Shown: piece by piece, positions 47,680 through 57,187 of the stretch
Layout of the letters: each line of letters begins with the position of its first letter
Numbering within the stretch: the stretch's first letter is position 1
Origin: Oceanisphaera arctica
GTDB taxonomy: Bacteria > Pseudomonadota > Gammaproteobacteria > Enterobacterales > Aeromonadaceae
NCBI RefSeq assembly: GCF_002936955.1
Contig: NZ_MPZM01000004.1
Coordinates: forward strand, 1-64,000
DNA: 64,000 nucleotides
Direction: 5' to 3'
Notes under the pieces: generated by a model
What the model saw: only the letters and a program-made list of their open reading frames with translations
Told to the model about the DNA's origin: nothing
Database searches by the model: none
Made by a program: the position numbers and the translations under genes

Positions 47680-48718
47680 GTTGTCGAGTAATAAACATGG
47701 CGTCACCGTAGCTGAAGAAACGGTAACGTTCCGCCACCGCCTGCCGGTAGGCTTCCATGATGTGGTCATAGCCGGCGAAGGCACTGACCAGCATGATAAG
47801 GGTCGACTCGGGCAGGTGGAAATTGGTGACCATGGCGTCCACCAGCTGAAAACGGTAGCCGGGGTAGATAAATATATCGGTGTCGCCGTAAAAGGGCGCC
47901 AGCGGTTCGCCGTTTGCCATGGTGGCCCGGGCGGCGCTTTCCAGGGAACGTACCGAGGTGGTGCCCACGGCAATCACCCGGCCACCACGGGCACGGGTCG
48001 CTTCTATCTGCGCTACCACTTGTGGTGATACTTCGATGTATTCCGCATGCATCTTGTGCTCGAGCACCTGCTCGACCCGTACCGGCTGAAAGGTACCGGC
48101 GCCCACGTGCAGGGTAACGAACGCCAGTTCGGCGCCTTTGGCAGTCAGGGCATCCAGCAACGGCTGATCGAAGTGCAGGCCGGCAGTGGGCGCCGCCACG
48201 GCACCGGGCTTTTCGTTGTAAACGGTCTGGTAACGCTCTTTGTCGGCGTCGGTATCGGGCCGGTCGATATAGGGCGGCAGGGGCATGTGGCCCACCGCGT
48301 CGAGAATTTCGAGTACCGGTCTTTCGTCGTGGAATTCGATTTCAAAGAGGGCGTCGTGGCGAGCCAGCATGGTCGCCTGCACGTCCGGATCCAGGATCAG
48401 AGCGGTGCCCGGCTTGGGAGCCTTGGAGGCGCGTACATGCGCCAGCACCCGCTTGTCGTCCAGTACCCGCTCGATCAGCACTTCCAGCTTGCCGCCGCTG
48501 GCCTTGCGACCAAAGAGGCGGGCCGGGATCACCCGGGTATTGTTGAATACCAGCAAATCACCGGGGTTGACCAAATCCAGGATCTGACTGAATTGACCAT
48601 GGGTGATGTCACCACCGTTACCGTTCAGCTGCAACAGCCGGCTGGCGGAACGTTCCGGCATTGGATGGCGGGCTATCAGTTCGTCGGGGAGCTCAAAGGA
48701 AAAATCGCGGACCAGCAT
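47657..48718 (-). CDS. queA: S-adenosylmethionine:tRNA ribosyltransferase-isomerase
   Basis: Transfers and isomerises the ribosyl part of SAM onto preQ1-tRNA to make epoxyqueuosine, the step after Tgt. From [19 protein letters not shown] it is about 353 residues. Conserved blocks include [45 protein letters not shown] and [24 protein letters not shown] stands six bases before the ATG; the TTG at 48724 is rejected. The last residues (QGLGNRD) and the stop are encoded by the family C repeat rather than by normal queA sequence. Confidence 0.95.
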   Translation of the reverse strand: MLVRDFSFELPDELIARHPMPERSASRLLQLNGNGGDITHGQFSQILDLVNPGDLLVFNNTRVIPARLFGRKASGGKLEVLIERVLDDKRVLAHVRASKAPKPGTALILDPDVQATMLARHDALFEIEFHDERPVLEILDAVGHMPLPPYIDRPDTDADKERYQTVYNEKPGAVAAPTAGLHFDQPLLDALTAKGAELAFVTLHVGAGTFQPVRVEQVLEHKMHAEYIEVSPQVVAQIEATRARGGRVIAVGTTSVRSLESAARATMANGEPLAPFYGDTDIFIYPGYRFQLVDAMVTNFHLPESTLIMLVSAFAGYDHIMEAYRQAVAERYRFFSYGDAMFITRQQGLGNRD

Positions 48719-48897
48719 ACACAACCTCTTGTCATAACGGGCGCTAGTCTAGTGAGGCCGCCCCACGGGATCAAGGCAATTCGGCCGGGGTTAGGGCATA
48801 ATGAGTATTCCTGACCGGTCATACCGGTGCCGTACGAGGTTACTCTTACCCCGCTTCCCGGTTAGGCTATCTTGATATAAAAGAAAGGAGAAAGATT

Positions 48898-49404
48898 ATG
48901 CCCGCGATCGTCTCTGAAATTATGTCACGCAACGTCATCGGCCTTCCCCCCTCGGCCACCCTGGCCGAAGCCCGCACCCTGATGCAGCGCCATCATATCC
49001 GCCATCTGACGGTTCAGATGGAAGGTCGTCTGGTCGGGCTGGTCAGCCAGCGGGACATTCTGGCGGCGCAGGAGTCTAGCCTGGAACAGGGCACCAATGG
49101 CCACTTTCTGCAACAGCATCAGATTGCCGAGGTGATGGTGCACGATGTGACCACCGTCAGCCCCAGAGCCGGCATCCGCGAAGCCGCCCTCCATCTGCAA
49201 AAGTACAAATACGGCTGCCTGCCGGTGGTGGACAAGGGCAAACTGGTGGGCATAGTGACCGACAGCGATTTTGTTACCGTCGCCATTCACCTGCTGGAGG
49301 TTCTGGACGCCCAGCTAGCCGAACAATCGTTCGACGACTTCGATAAAGACGATCTGGACCTGTCGATGAGTCAGGAAGGCGCAGACGAACAGGAAACGCG
49401 TTGA
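48898..49404 (+). CDS. CBS-domain protein
   Basis: A 168-residue cytosolic protein made of two CBS domains (IMSRNVIGLPPSATLAEARTLMQ and VMVHDVTTVSPRAGIREAALHL, with LVGLVSQRD and LVGIVTDSD ends) plus a short acidic tail. Such free-standing CBS pairs bind adenosine nucleotides and regulate partner enzymes; the partner is unknown. AAGGAG lies at good spacing before the ATG. Its TGA overlaps the TTG start of acpH, so the two are translated together. Confidence 0.88.
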   Translation: MPAIVSEIMSRNVIGLPPSATLAEARTLMQRHHIRHLTVQMEGRLVGLVSQRDILAAQESSLEQGTNGHFLQQHQIAEVMVHDVTTVSPRAGIREAALHLQKYKYGCLPVVDKGKLVGIVTDSDFVTVAIHLLEVLDAQLAEQSFDDFDKDDLDLSMSQEGADEQETR

Positions 49405-49994
49405 ATTATCTGGCCCACCTGCATCTGGCTCACTACAGCAATACCAGCCTGCCCGGCGCCCTGCTCGGTGAGTATGCCCGGGGCAGCATAGACACCCGTC
49501 TGCCTCCCTCCTTGCAGCTGGGCATTCAACTGCACCGACGCATCGACAGCTTTACCGATGCTCATCCTCTGCACGCCGGGGCGGTTCGCGCCCTGCCCAG
49601 CCCCTTTCGCCGCTATGGCGGCATCATCATGGACATGATGTTCGACCATTTTCTTGCCCGGCACTGGTCTCGCTATCACGCCTGGCGGCTTGACGACTTT
49701 ATCGGCTACAGCCATCGGCAGTTGCAGCCGGATGAACATTGGCCGGAGGCCATGGTCACCCTGGTGGAGCGCCTCAAGCAATATCGGTTGCTGGCCAGCT
49801 ACCAGAGCCTGGAGGGCATCACACTCGCCATCGCTCGCATCGATGGTCGTTTTCGCCGACCCACGCCCCTCCCCCTGTGTGCGCCATTGCTGGAGCAACA
49901 ATATTCCGCCATGGAGCAGGCCTTTCTCGGCTTTTATCCCGAACTGCAGTCCTTTGTACTGGATCAGTCTCGGGCTCTGGGGTTGGCCGGATAG
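49401..49994 (+). CDS. acpH: Acyl-carrier-protein phosphodiesterase
   Basis: Removes the 4'-phosphopantetheine arm from holo-ACP. The 197-residue protein starts MNYLAHLHLAHYSNTSLPGALLGEYARG and has GIQLHRRIDSFTDAHP and MMFDHFLARHWSRY, matching AcpH. The start is a TTG at 49401 that shares bases with the TGA of the CBS gene (TTGA), with AGGAAA upstream. Its 3' end overlaps the convergent kinase gene by 31 bases. A phosphopantetheinyl transferase with the opposite activity is encoded at 61.8 kb. Confidence 0.9.
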   Translation: MNYLAHLHLAHYSNTSLPGALLGEYARGSIDTRLPPSLQLGIQLHRRIDSFTDAHPLHAGAVRALPSPFRRYGGIIMDMMFDHFLARHWSRYHAWRLDDFIGYSHRQLQPDEHWPEAMVTLVERLKQYRLLASYQSLEGITLAIARIDGRFRRPTPLPLCAPLLEQQYSAMEQAFLGFYPELQSFVLDQSRALGLAG

Positions 49995-51802
49995 AATAGC
50001 GTCGGCTGCACCGGCTGGTGACTGAACAGCCGGGTGTTCTTGTGGGGCAGTTTCATGAAACCGCCCACCCCCTGATCGTCTATCTGTGGTATCAACTCCA
50101 CTATTTGTCGCAACAGGCTGGCAAACTCCGCCTCGGCGGCGGCATCCAGCAGCCGGTAGTAGCTGTGCAACTTCATATACAGTGGCGTCACCTCGAAGAT
50201 GATGCAGCCGGTGTGGTGAATGTCGTTCAACCGGCTGATCACCGCCATGATGGCGGCGGGTAGCACCAGCTGCTCGTCCGGATCCCGACCATCCTCGAAA
50301 TAGGAATGCTGGCGGCTGGCATCAAGGGTGCTGGGGATGGCCGCCAACCGATAAGGAATGCGGGTGTCCGTGGTCGGCACAAAAGGCCGCTCCGGCGCCT
50401 CCCGGCTCAGATGGATTGTATTGCGGGCGTTGAACAGGCAGGCCTTGAACAAACCGACTTTATCGATGGCCCGGGCCAGCATCACCACGTTGCTGACCGC
50501 CAGCACAAAGGCGGGCTGCATCTCCTCGTCGTAGAGGTTGAGGCTGGAGTCGATATAGAGGCCGTCCGGCTGCCAGTGCACCGCCAGCCCACCCACCACC
50601 GGATAACGCCCCAATCGGCTGACCGCGGCCACGAAGGCTTTTTCGGTATCGCCCATACCCACCAGATAGTTTTTGTAATAACGCTCCAGCTGGGCATCGT
50701 CCACATAATGGATGCCCGCCTCCTCGCTGTGCTCGCGCAGAAAAGACTTGCGGGAGGAATAGACCACGGTATCCATCTCGTGGCGCTCGGGGCTGGTCCA
50801 TACCGGCAGCATCGGGCTGTCATCAAACAGTTGCAATTCGGGCAACACCAGTCGTTTCAGCCGCGGCATCACGGCAATGAAATGATCCCCGGCCCGCCGC
50901 CGGAGCTCGACATCCTCCCCCAGTAACCCATCCAGCATCAGCGCAAACTCTTTCGGCAGCCCCAGGCTCACCGCCGGTATGGCTTGGCTACCAAAACGGC
51001 AAGACTGACCCGAGGCCAGCGCATAAAGGGTGGCGGCGACTCCCTGCTCGTCGAAGCGCGGGCAGCTCAAGGCTCCTTCCCGCTGCTCGGGCCCGATAAA
51101 ATAGACATCCCCCAGCCGGGCATTGCTGTGCTGCAGGTCTGCCGACATCAGCTGCATCACATTGGTGGACACAAACTGTCCTTCCCTGTCGGTCTGAGCA
51201 AACACAGACGAGCCCCAGTCGACCAGGCAGATATGACCGCCGTCGGCATCAAACACTATATTGGAAGGCTTGATATCGCCGTGCACTATCGGAGCGGACT
51301 GCCCCTCTTTGCGGTGCTGGCGCAGGGCCTGCAGAATATCGGCCAGCTGGGCGGCAATATCGATCAACTGGCGGGGGGCCAGCCGCCCCCGGCGCAGGCT
51401 GTATTGCTCCAGATCCACACCTCTGGCCCGGCTCATCATCAGGATGCCCTGCTTCTTGAGCCGCTGATAGGTGATATAGGCAGGCACCCGGGGGTGCCGG
51501 ACCCGCGATAACATATAGGCCTCGTCGGCCAGCCGCTCCCGGATATGTTCGGGCAGGGTGATACGGGAAAATTTGAAGGCGTACTCTTCCCCAGGCTCGG
51601 CGATGCCGGCAAAGGTGAAGCCGTAGGCGCCGTGGCCGACCAGGCTGATATGCCGGTAGCCCAGCTTTTCCAGCTGGCTCACGCACAAGGCAATCCAGTC
51701 TTTCAGTTTTCTGGCATCATTGGCATTGAGCAGGTAGATGGACTGCTCTTCGGGAATATAGAAGTTGCGCAGCCGATGGAGGCTCATGGTCAACGCTGCC
51801 AT
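49964..51802 (-). CDS. Hanks-type serine/threonine protein kinase with uncharacterised C-terminal domain
   Basis: A 612-residue soluble protein. Residues ~50-330 form a eukaryotic-like kinase domain: glycine loop G56-H-G-A-Y-G61-F, catalytic lysine K77 (AFKFSR), helix-C glutamate E94, catalytic loop HGDIKPSN (174-181) and DWG (195-197) in place of DFG, so it looks active. The C-terminal ~270 residues (from about MDTVVYSSRKSFLREH) match nothing I recognise; there is no membrane helix, PASTA or FHA domain. It begins 21 bases after the branched-chain dehydrogenase E2 gene and is probably the last gene of that operon. An alternative start is the ATG at 51787. Confidence 0.85.
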   Translation of the reverse strand: MAALTMSLHRLRNFYIPEEQSIYLLNANDARKLKDWIALCVSQLEKLGYRHISLVGHGAYGFTFAGIAEPGEEYAFKFSRITLPEHIRERLADEAYMLSRVRHPRVPAYITYQRLKKQGILMMSRARGVDLEQYSLRRGRLAPRQLIDIAAQLADILQALRQHRKEGQSAPIVHGDIKPSNIVFDADGGHICLVDWGSSVFAQTDREGQFVSTNVMQLMSADLQHSNARLGDVYFIGPEQREGALSCPRFDEQGVAATLYALASGQSCRFGSQAIPAVSLGLPKEFALMLDGLLGEDVELRRRAGDHFIAVMPRLKRLVLPELQLFDDSPMLPVWTSPERHEMDTVVYSSRKSFLREHSEEAGIHYVDDAQLERYYKNYLVGMGDTEKAFVAAVSRLGRYPVVGGLAVHWQPDGLYIDSSLNLYDEEMQPAFVLAVSNVVMLARAIDKVGLFKACLFNARNTIHLSREAPERPFVPTTDTRIPYRLAAIPSTLDASRQHSYFEDGRDPDEQLVLPAAIMAVISRLNDIHHTGCIIFEVTPLYMKLHSYYRLLDAAAEAEFASLLRQIVELIPQIDDQGVGGFMKLPHKNTRLFSHQPVQPTLFYPANPRARD

Positions 51803-51823
51803 TCGCTTGATGGGGCCCGCATA

Positions 51824-53173
51824 CTAGCTCAATTGCGCCAGCATGCGCTCCGGTTGCTCCAGATACCGGAACCAGCGCCGGTTGAATCTGGCCAGGGTGG
51901 CTCCATCGATCAGGCGATGATCCGCCGACCAGCACACCATCATCAGATCCCGTCCCTCCACCTCACCGGCTTCGTTGAAGCGCGGCAGTCGCTGCAATCG
52001 GCCCAGCGCCGCGATGGCCACCTGCGGCGGCATCACCAGGGGGCTCGACACCACACCGCCGAGGGCACCGATATTGGACAGGGTAATGGTGGCCCCCTGC
52101 AGTTCGACAGGCGTCAGCCGACCGGCCCGCGCCGCCGTGGTGAGTCGTTCCAGCTCGACGGCAAGATCCAGCAAGGATCGTCGCTGGCAGTGGCGCAGCA
52201 CCGGCACCAGCAAACCGGCGTCGGTATCCACCGCCACCCCGATATGATGATCCGGCAGATAACTGACCTCGGTCGCCTCGGCGTTGAGTCGGCTATTCAG
52301 CAGCGGGAAGTCGTTCAGCGCCAGTGACAGCGCCTTGATAAAAAACGGCAGCAGGGTGAGCTTGATGTTCTGCTCGGCAAATATCGGCTTCAGCCGGTGT
52401 TTCAGCCGCAGCAGCTCGCCCAAATCCAGCTCGTCACAGAAGGTAAACTGCGGAATGGCCAGCGACGCCGTCATCTGCCGGGCCATGGCGGCGGCGATAC
52501 CGGTGAGCGGTTCAGTGTGCTTGGTACTATCGACACTTTTCTCCGACTCGACCGGCCGGGGGCTGGTGGTCTGATCTTTTTTCCGCTCCGTCAGATAAGC
52601 CTCGATGTCTTCCTTGTAGACCCGGCCCTTGTCGCCGGTGCCGGGGATCCGGCTCAAGTCCAGTTCCTGCTCGCGCGCCAGCCTGCGCACCGCCGGACTG
52701 GCCAGCACCTTTTCGTTATTGCCTGAATTGTTGCCTGCGTTATTGTCTACGGCATTCTTCGCTGAATTGTTTACTGCATCCGTGGCCGGTGGCCTGGCAG
52801 GCGCAGGCGCTCTCTCCGTACTCGCACTCATGGCCTGTTCGGGCGTGTCGGGGGCCGAAGCCCTGTTGTGTGCCAACGTCGTTTCAGAGGGCTGCGCCTG
52901 TACGGGCTCGACAGACGGCTCTGCGTCAACTGTATCCGTTACCTCCATCTCAAACAGCGGTGCATGCACCCGGGCCATCTTGCCTTTTGCCACATAAAGC
53001 CGACTGATGATGCCACTGTGCATCGCCGGTATCTGCACCAGCGCCTTATCGGTCATCACATCGCAGATCGCCTGATCCTCGATGACTCTTTCTCCCTCCT
53101 CCACCAGCCACTCCACCAGCTCGCACTCCACTATGCCTTCACCGATATCCGGCAGATAAAAATCCTGTTTCAT
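51824..53173 (-). CDS. Branched-chain 2-oxoacid dehydrogenase, E2 dihydrolipoyl acyltransferase
   Basis: Core of the complex that oxidatively decarboxylates branched-chain 2-oxoacids. From MKQDFYLPDIGEGIVECELV it is 449 residues: one lipoyl domain (lysine in DVMTDKALVQIPA), a long A/P/N-rich linker, a peripheral-subunit-binding domain (SPAVRRLAREQELDLSRIPGTG), and the catalytic domain ending with ADHRLIDGATLARF (HxxxDG active site). AGGGGG lies just before the ATG at 53173. The start of the gene overlaps the stop region of E1 beta by none but lies nine bases away. No E3 gene is nearby. Confidence 0.92.
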   Translation of the reverse strand: MKQDFYLPDIGEGIVECELVEWLVEEGERVIEDQAICDVMTDKALVQIPAMHSGIISRLYVAKGKMARVHAPLFEMEVTDTVDAEPSVEPVQAQPSETTLAHNRASAPDTPEQAMSASTERAPAPARPPATDAVNNSAKNAVDNNAGNNSGNNEKVLASPAVRRLAREQELDLSRIPGTGDKGRVYKEDIEAYLTERKKDQTTSPRPVESEKSVDSTKHTEPLTGIAAAMARQMTASLAIPQFTFCDELDLGELLRLKHRLKPIFAEQNIKLTLLPFFIKALSLALNDFPLLNSRLNAEATEVSYLPDHHIGVAVDTDAGLLVPVLRHCQRRSLLDLAVELERLTTAARAGRLTPVELQGATITLSNIGALGGVVSSPLVMPPQVAIAALGRLQRLPRFNEAGEVEGRDLMMVCWSADHRLIDGATLARFNRRWFRYLEQPERMLAQLS

Positions 53174-53181
53174 TCGGCCCC

Positions 53182-54159
53182 CTAGAAGTTGAACGTGCGC
53201 ACTATGGCGGCATGGATCTTCAGATGATCCGCCATGTATTCCTTTTCCAGCGCCAGCGGATAAGGGGTATCCAGGCCGCATACTCGGGCGATGGGGCTTT
53301 CCAGGTACAGAAAACAGCGCTCCTGAATGGTGGCGGCAATCTCACCGGCAAAACCGCCGGTGAGCGGTGCCTCGTGTGTGATCACCAGGCGGCCGGTTTT
53401 GACTACCGACGCCGCCACCCGGTTAGCATCCCAGGGCAGTATGCTGCGCAGGTCGACAAGCTCACAGGAAATGCCATCCTGCTCGGCCAGCGCCACCGCC
53501 TTGGCCGCCACCTCCATCTGGGCGCCCCAGGCCAGCACAGTGACATCCGATCCTTCCTGTACCACCTCGGCCTCGCCCAGAGGCAGTTCATAGTAGCCTT
53601 CATCCACCTCGCCCACGGCGGCGCGGTACAACCGCTTGGGCTCCATGAACAGCACAGGGTCCGGGCTGGCGATGGCGGCCAACAGCAGCCCCTTGGCCTG
53701 AGCCGGATCTCGCGGTATCACCACCCTCAGGCCCGCCGTATGGGCGAAATAGGCTTCCGGTGACTGACTGTGATAGTGACCACCGGCAATGCCACCACCG
53801 TAAGGGGTGCGGATCACCAACCCGCCCACATCAAACTGGTTGCCGGAGCGGTAGCGGTACTTGGCGGTTTCGTTGATGATTTGATCGAAGGCCGGATAGA
53901 TGTAGTCGGCAAACTGGATTTCGGCCACCGGCTTCAGTCCCCGGGCCGCCATGCCATTGGCAAAACCGATGATGCCCTGCTCGGTCAGGGGGGTATTGAA
54001 GCAACGTCGTTTACCGTATTTGTCTTGCAGCTTACTGGTAGCCCGAAAAACACCGCCGAAATGGCCGACATCTTCACCGAAACAGACCACGGCTTCGTCT
54101 TTTTCCATCGCCAGATCCAGGGCATGGTTAATTGCCTGCAACAGATTCATTTCTGCCAT
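53182..54159 (-). CDS. Branched-chain 2-oxoacid dehydrogenase, E1 beta subunit
   Basis: Transketolase-like subunit that with E1 alpha forms the thiamine-diphosphate active site. It has 325 residues, with [40 protein letters not shown] and [24 protein letters not shown], which identify the branched-chain/acetoin class. The ATG overlaps the TAA of E1 alpha (TAATG), so translation is coupled. Confidence 0.93.
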   Translation of the reverse strand: MAEMNLLQAINHALDLAMEKDEAVVCFGEDVGHFGGVFRATSKLQDKYGKRRCFNTPLTEQGIIGFANGMAARGLKPVAEIQFADYIYPAFDQIINETAKYRYRSGNQFDVGGLVIRTPYGGGIAGGHYHSQSPEAYFAHTAGLRVVIPRDPAQAKGLLLAAIASPDPVLFMEPKRLYRAAVGEVDEGYYELPLGEAEVVQEGSDVTVLAWGAQMEVAAKAVALAEQDGISCELVDLRSILPWDANRVAASVVKTGRLVITHEAPLTGGFAGEIAATIQERCFLYLESPIARVCGLDTPYPLALEKEYMADHLKIHAAIVRTFNF

Positions 54160-55343
54160 TATTCAAGCCTCCCCGCCGTCAACGGATAGGCATCCGGATA
54201 TTGCCGAATATGGGCTTTAAGCTGCTCAAGCTGTTCCCTCAGCGCCGGTGTCGGCTCGGCATAGACGTCGCCAATCAGAGTGTCGATATGGGGCTTGGGG
54301 AACTGTTCGGCCTCTTTCAGTGCCTCCAGTACCTCCTGGCGCAGGGCGTCGGTGGCAATCTGATCGGCCGCCTCGTCCAGCCAATCCTTGTGCTGCAACC
54401 ACAGGCGATAACGGGCGATGGGATCCTGCTTGCGCCAGCGTTCTTCTTCTTCCCGTGAGCGATAACCGCTGGGGTCGTCGGAAGACGAATGGGCGCCCAG
54501 CCGATAGGCGATGGCTTCCACCAGTACCGGCTCCTGCTGTTCCAGCACCAGCTTGCGTGCCAGTCGCGTCGCTTCATACACCGCCAGCACATCGGCGCCG
54601 TCTACCCGAATCGCCTGCATGCCGTACCCCACGGCCCGACAGGCGATGCCATCACCGATAAACTGCTCGTTGGCCGGGGTAGAGATGGCATAGCCGTTGT
54701 TGCGGCAGAAAAAAATCACCGGCGCCTGCAGCACGGCCGCCATGTTCAGGCCGGCATGAAAGTCCCCTTCCGACGCCGCTCCCTCACCGAAGTAACAGAG
54801 GGTGATGTTGCTTTCTCCCCGCAGTTTCTGGCCGTAGGCATAGCCGCTGGCCTGGGGGATCTGGGTACCGAGCGGAGAGGAAATGGTCATGAAGTGGAGA
54901 TCGCGACTGCCGTAGTGCACCGGCATCTGCCGCCCCTTGCCCAGATCCAGCTCGTTGGACAGCAGCTGGTTCATGAACTGGGTCAGGCTGAAGCCCCGGT
55001 AACGCAGCGCGCCCTGCTCCCGGTACTGGGCCATGATCATGTCTTTCCTGTCCAGTGCGGCGGCGCTGGCCACGGTACTGGCTTCTTCTCCCAGACACTG
55101 CATATAGAAGCTGATTCTGCCCTGACGCTGGGCCGCCAGCATGCGCTCGTCCAGGATACGGATAAACACCATGCTCTCGTATATTTTCAGGGCTGTGTCC
55201 CTGTCCAGCACCGGCGACGAGGCGCCGGCAAAGAGGGTGCCGTCTTCCTGCAAAATGCTGAGGGTAGGAATACTGAGTGCCTGAGCAGCGGTAAACTGAG
55301 CCTGGTGAACCGTTAAGGCGGTGGTATTGCTCGGATTGGTCAT
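54159..55343 (-). CDS. Branched-chain 2-oxoacid dehydrogenase, E1 alpha subunit
   Basis: Thiamine-diphosphate decarboxylase subunit. From [14 protein letters not shown] the protein is 394 residues, with the cofactor motif [15 protein letters not shown] (about 186-200) and [12 protein letters not shown]. The loop [12 protein letters not shown] (about 285-296) corresponds to the loop phosphorylated in the mammalian enzyme. GGAG lies eight bases before the ATG at 55343; the open frame to 55424 adds unrelated residues. It is the first gene of an operon with E1 beta, E2 and a protein kinase. Confidence 0.93.
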   Translation of the reverse strand: MTNPSNTTALTVHQAQFTAAQALSIPTLSILQEDGTLFAGASSPVLDRDTALKIYESMVFIRILDERMLAAQRQGRISFYMQCLGEEASTVASAAALDRKDMIMAQYREQGALRYRGFSLTQFMNQLLSNELDLGKGRQMPVHYGSRDLHFMTISSPLGTQIPQASGYAYGQKLRGESNITLCYFGEGAASEGDFHAGLNMAAVLQAPVIFFCRNNGYAISTPANEQFIGDGIACRAVGYGMQAIRVDGADVLAVYEATRLARKLVLEQQEPVLVEAIAYRLGAHSSSDDPSGYRSREEEERWRKQDPIARYRLWLQHKDWLDEAADQIATDALRQEVLEALKEAEQFPKPHIDTLIGDVYAEPTPALREQLEQLKAHIRQYPDAYPLTAGRLE

Positions 55344-55423
55344 GGCGTCACTCCCATCATTGGCCGGGCGATGCTGGAAACGGAGCCAGGCTGACATCTT
55401 CACGGTCGCTCGATATGCCGCCA

Positions 55424-55432
55424 ATTATAACA
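55424..55432 (-). promoter_or_regulatory. Likely extended -10 promoter of the branched-chain dehydrogenase operon
   Basis: On the minus strand TGTTATAAT forms an extended -10 with a perfect TATAAT hexamer, 80 bases before the E1 alpha ATG. No good -35 was seen, which is common for this promoter class. The palindrome GTTAAC is just upstream. Confidence 0.45.
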
Positions 55433-55511
55433 CCTGGTTAACAGTCTGCCGGACAGGCGCAACCCAGATGCGGTGCCACGACCATGGCCATCAATCGTTA
55501 CCGGCCAAAAC

Positions 55512-55537
55512 AAAAAAAGCAGCCCGGTGGGCTGCTT
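55512..55537 (-). terminator. Rho-independent terminator of aceA
   Basis: AAGCAGCCC (55517-55525) pairs with GGGCTGCTT (55529-55537), loop GGT. Leftward it is followed by seven T. Confidence 0.9.
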
Positions 55538-55588
55538 GAACGAGGTGGAGCTTGTTAGTATTTTTTATTGGTTAATTAATGCACTCTA

Positions 55589-57187
55589 TCAAACGTTTTC
55601 GAACTGACCCATGGTGTTGTCTTTACCGCCTGCCTTCAGCGCCGCTTCACCGGCGAAGAATTCCTTGTGGTCATCGCCGATGTTGGAGCCGGCCATGTCC
55701 TGGTGCTTGACGGTGGCGATACCCTGACGGATTTCCTTGCGCTGAACCCCGGCCACATAGGCCAGCATGCCTTCTTCACCGAAGTAGCCCTTGGCCAGGT
55801 TGTCGGTAGACAGGGCCGCCGTGTGGTAAGTCGGCAGCGTGATCAGGTGGTGGAAGATACCGGCTTCGCGGGCGGAATCGCGCTGGAAGTTGGCGGTCCA
55901 CTGATCGGCCAGTTTGGCCAGGTCTGTGGTGTCATAGTCGGCACTCATCAGTCGGGCACGGTCGTAGCCAGAAACATCCTTGCCTTCGGCGGCCCAGGCA
56001 TCGAACACCTGCTGACGGAAGTTCAGGGTCCAGTTGAAGGACGGGCTGTTGTTGTAAACCAGCTTGGCATTGGGCACCACTTCACGGATGCGATTAACCA
56101 TGCTGGCAATCTGGCCTACGTGCGGCTTCTCGGTTTCAATCCACAGCAGGTCGGCGCCGTTCTGCAGGCTGGCGATACAGTCCATCACCACCCGGTCTTC
56201 ACCGGAGCCTTCCTTGAACTGAAACAGGCCGGAGGCCAGGCGCTTGGGTTTGACCAGCTTGTCGTTCTGCTTGATCACCACGTCGCCGTTGTTGATGTCG
56301 TCGGCACTGTTGATCACATCGCCGTCGATGAAGCTGTTGTACTGGTCGCCCAGGTCGCCCGGCTCGTTGGTCACCGCAATCTGCTTGGTCAAACCGGCGC
56401 CGAGAGAGTCGGTACGAGCCACGATGACGCCATCGTCTACACCCAGCTCCAGGAACGCCAACCGCACGGCGTTGATCTTGGCGAGGAAGTCGGCGTGAGG
56501 CACAGTCACCTTGCCGTCCTGGTGACCGCATTGCTTCTCGTCTGATACCTGGTTTTCAATCTGAATACAGCAGGCGCCCGCTTCAATCATCTGCTTGGCC
56601 AGCAGATAGGTCGCCTCGGCGTTACCGAAGCCGGCGTCGATATCAGCCACAATCGGCACTATGTGGGTTTCGTGATTATCGATGTTTGCCTGAATTTCTT
56701 TTGCCTTGGTGTGATCACCGGCTTTCTGGGCGTCTTCCAGATCACGGAATAGGTGGTTCAATTCCCAGGAGTCGGCCTGGCGCAAAAAGGTATACAGCTC
56801 TTCAATCAGCCCGGACACCGCCGTTTTCTCGTGCATGGACTGATCCGGCAGCGGGCCGAACTCGGAACGCAGGGCCGCCACCATCCAGCCAGACAGGTAG
56901 AGGTAACGGCGCTTGGTGCTGCCGAAATGCTTCTTGATGGAAATCATCTTCTGTTGGCCGATAAAACCATGCCAGCAACCGAGTGACTGGGTGTACTGGG
57001 AGCTGTCTTTATCGTAGTTCGCCATGTCTTCACGCATGATTTTTGCGGTGTACTTGGCAATATCGAGACCGGTCTTGAATTTGTTCTGGGCGCGCATACG
57101 GGCGGCATGTTCCGGCTTAATGGCGCTCCAGGTCGGGTTTTGCTTGATCAAAGAGGTGAGTGCATCAACTTCGCTTGCGTATGGCAT
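55589..57187 (-). CDS. aceA: Isocitrate lyase
   Basis: Glyoxylate-cycle enzyme that splits isocitrate into succinate and glyoxylate, needed for growth on acetate or fatty acids. The 532 residues are of the longer Pseudomonas type, with insertions relative to E. coli AceA. The active-site cysteine lies in SDEKQCGHQDGKVTVPHADF, and the substrate region is ADIDAGFGNAEATYLLAKQMIEAGACCIQIENQ. AGGA stands eight bases before the ATG. It is a single gene with its own terminator; no malate synthase lies in the window. Confidence 0.96.
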   Translation of the reverse strand: MPYASEVDALTSLIKQNPTWSAIKPEHAARMRAQNKFKTGLDIAKYTAKIMREDMANYDKDSSQYTQSLGCWHGFIGQQKMISIKKHFGSTKRRYLYLSGWMVAALRSEFGPLPDQSMHEKTAVSGLIEELYTFLRQADSWELNHLFRDLEDAQKAGDHTKAKEIQANIDNHETHIVPIVADIDAGFGNAEATYLLAKQMIEAGACCIQIENQVSDEKQCGHQDGKVTVPHADFLAKINAVRLAFLELGVDDGVIVARTDSLGAGLTKQIAVTNEPGDLGDQYNSFIDGDVINSADDINNGDVVIKQNDKLVKPKRLASGLFQFKEGSGEDRVVMDCIASLQNGADLLWIETEKPHVGQIASMVNRIREVVPNAKLVYNNSPSFNWTLNFRQQVFDAWAAEGKDVSGYDRARLMSADYDTTDLAKLADQWTANFQRDSAREAGIFHHLITLPTYHTAALSTDNLAKGYFGEEGMLAYVAGVQRKEIRQGIATVKHQDMAGSNIGDDHKEFFAGEAALKAGGKDNTMGQFENV

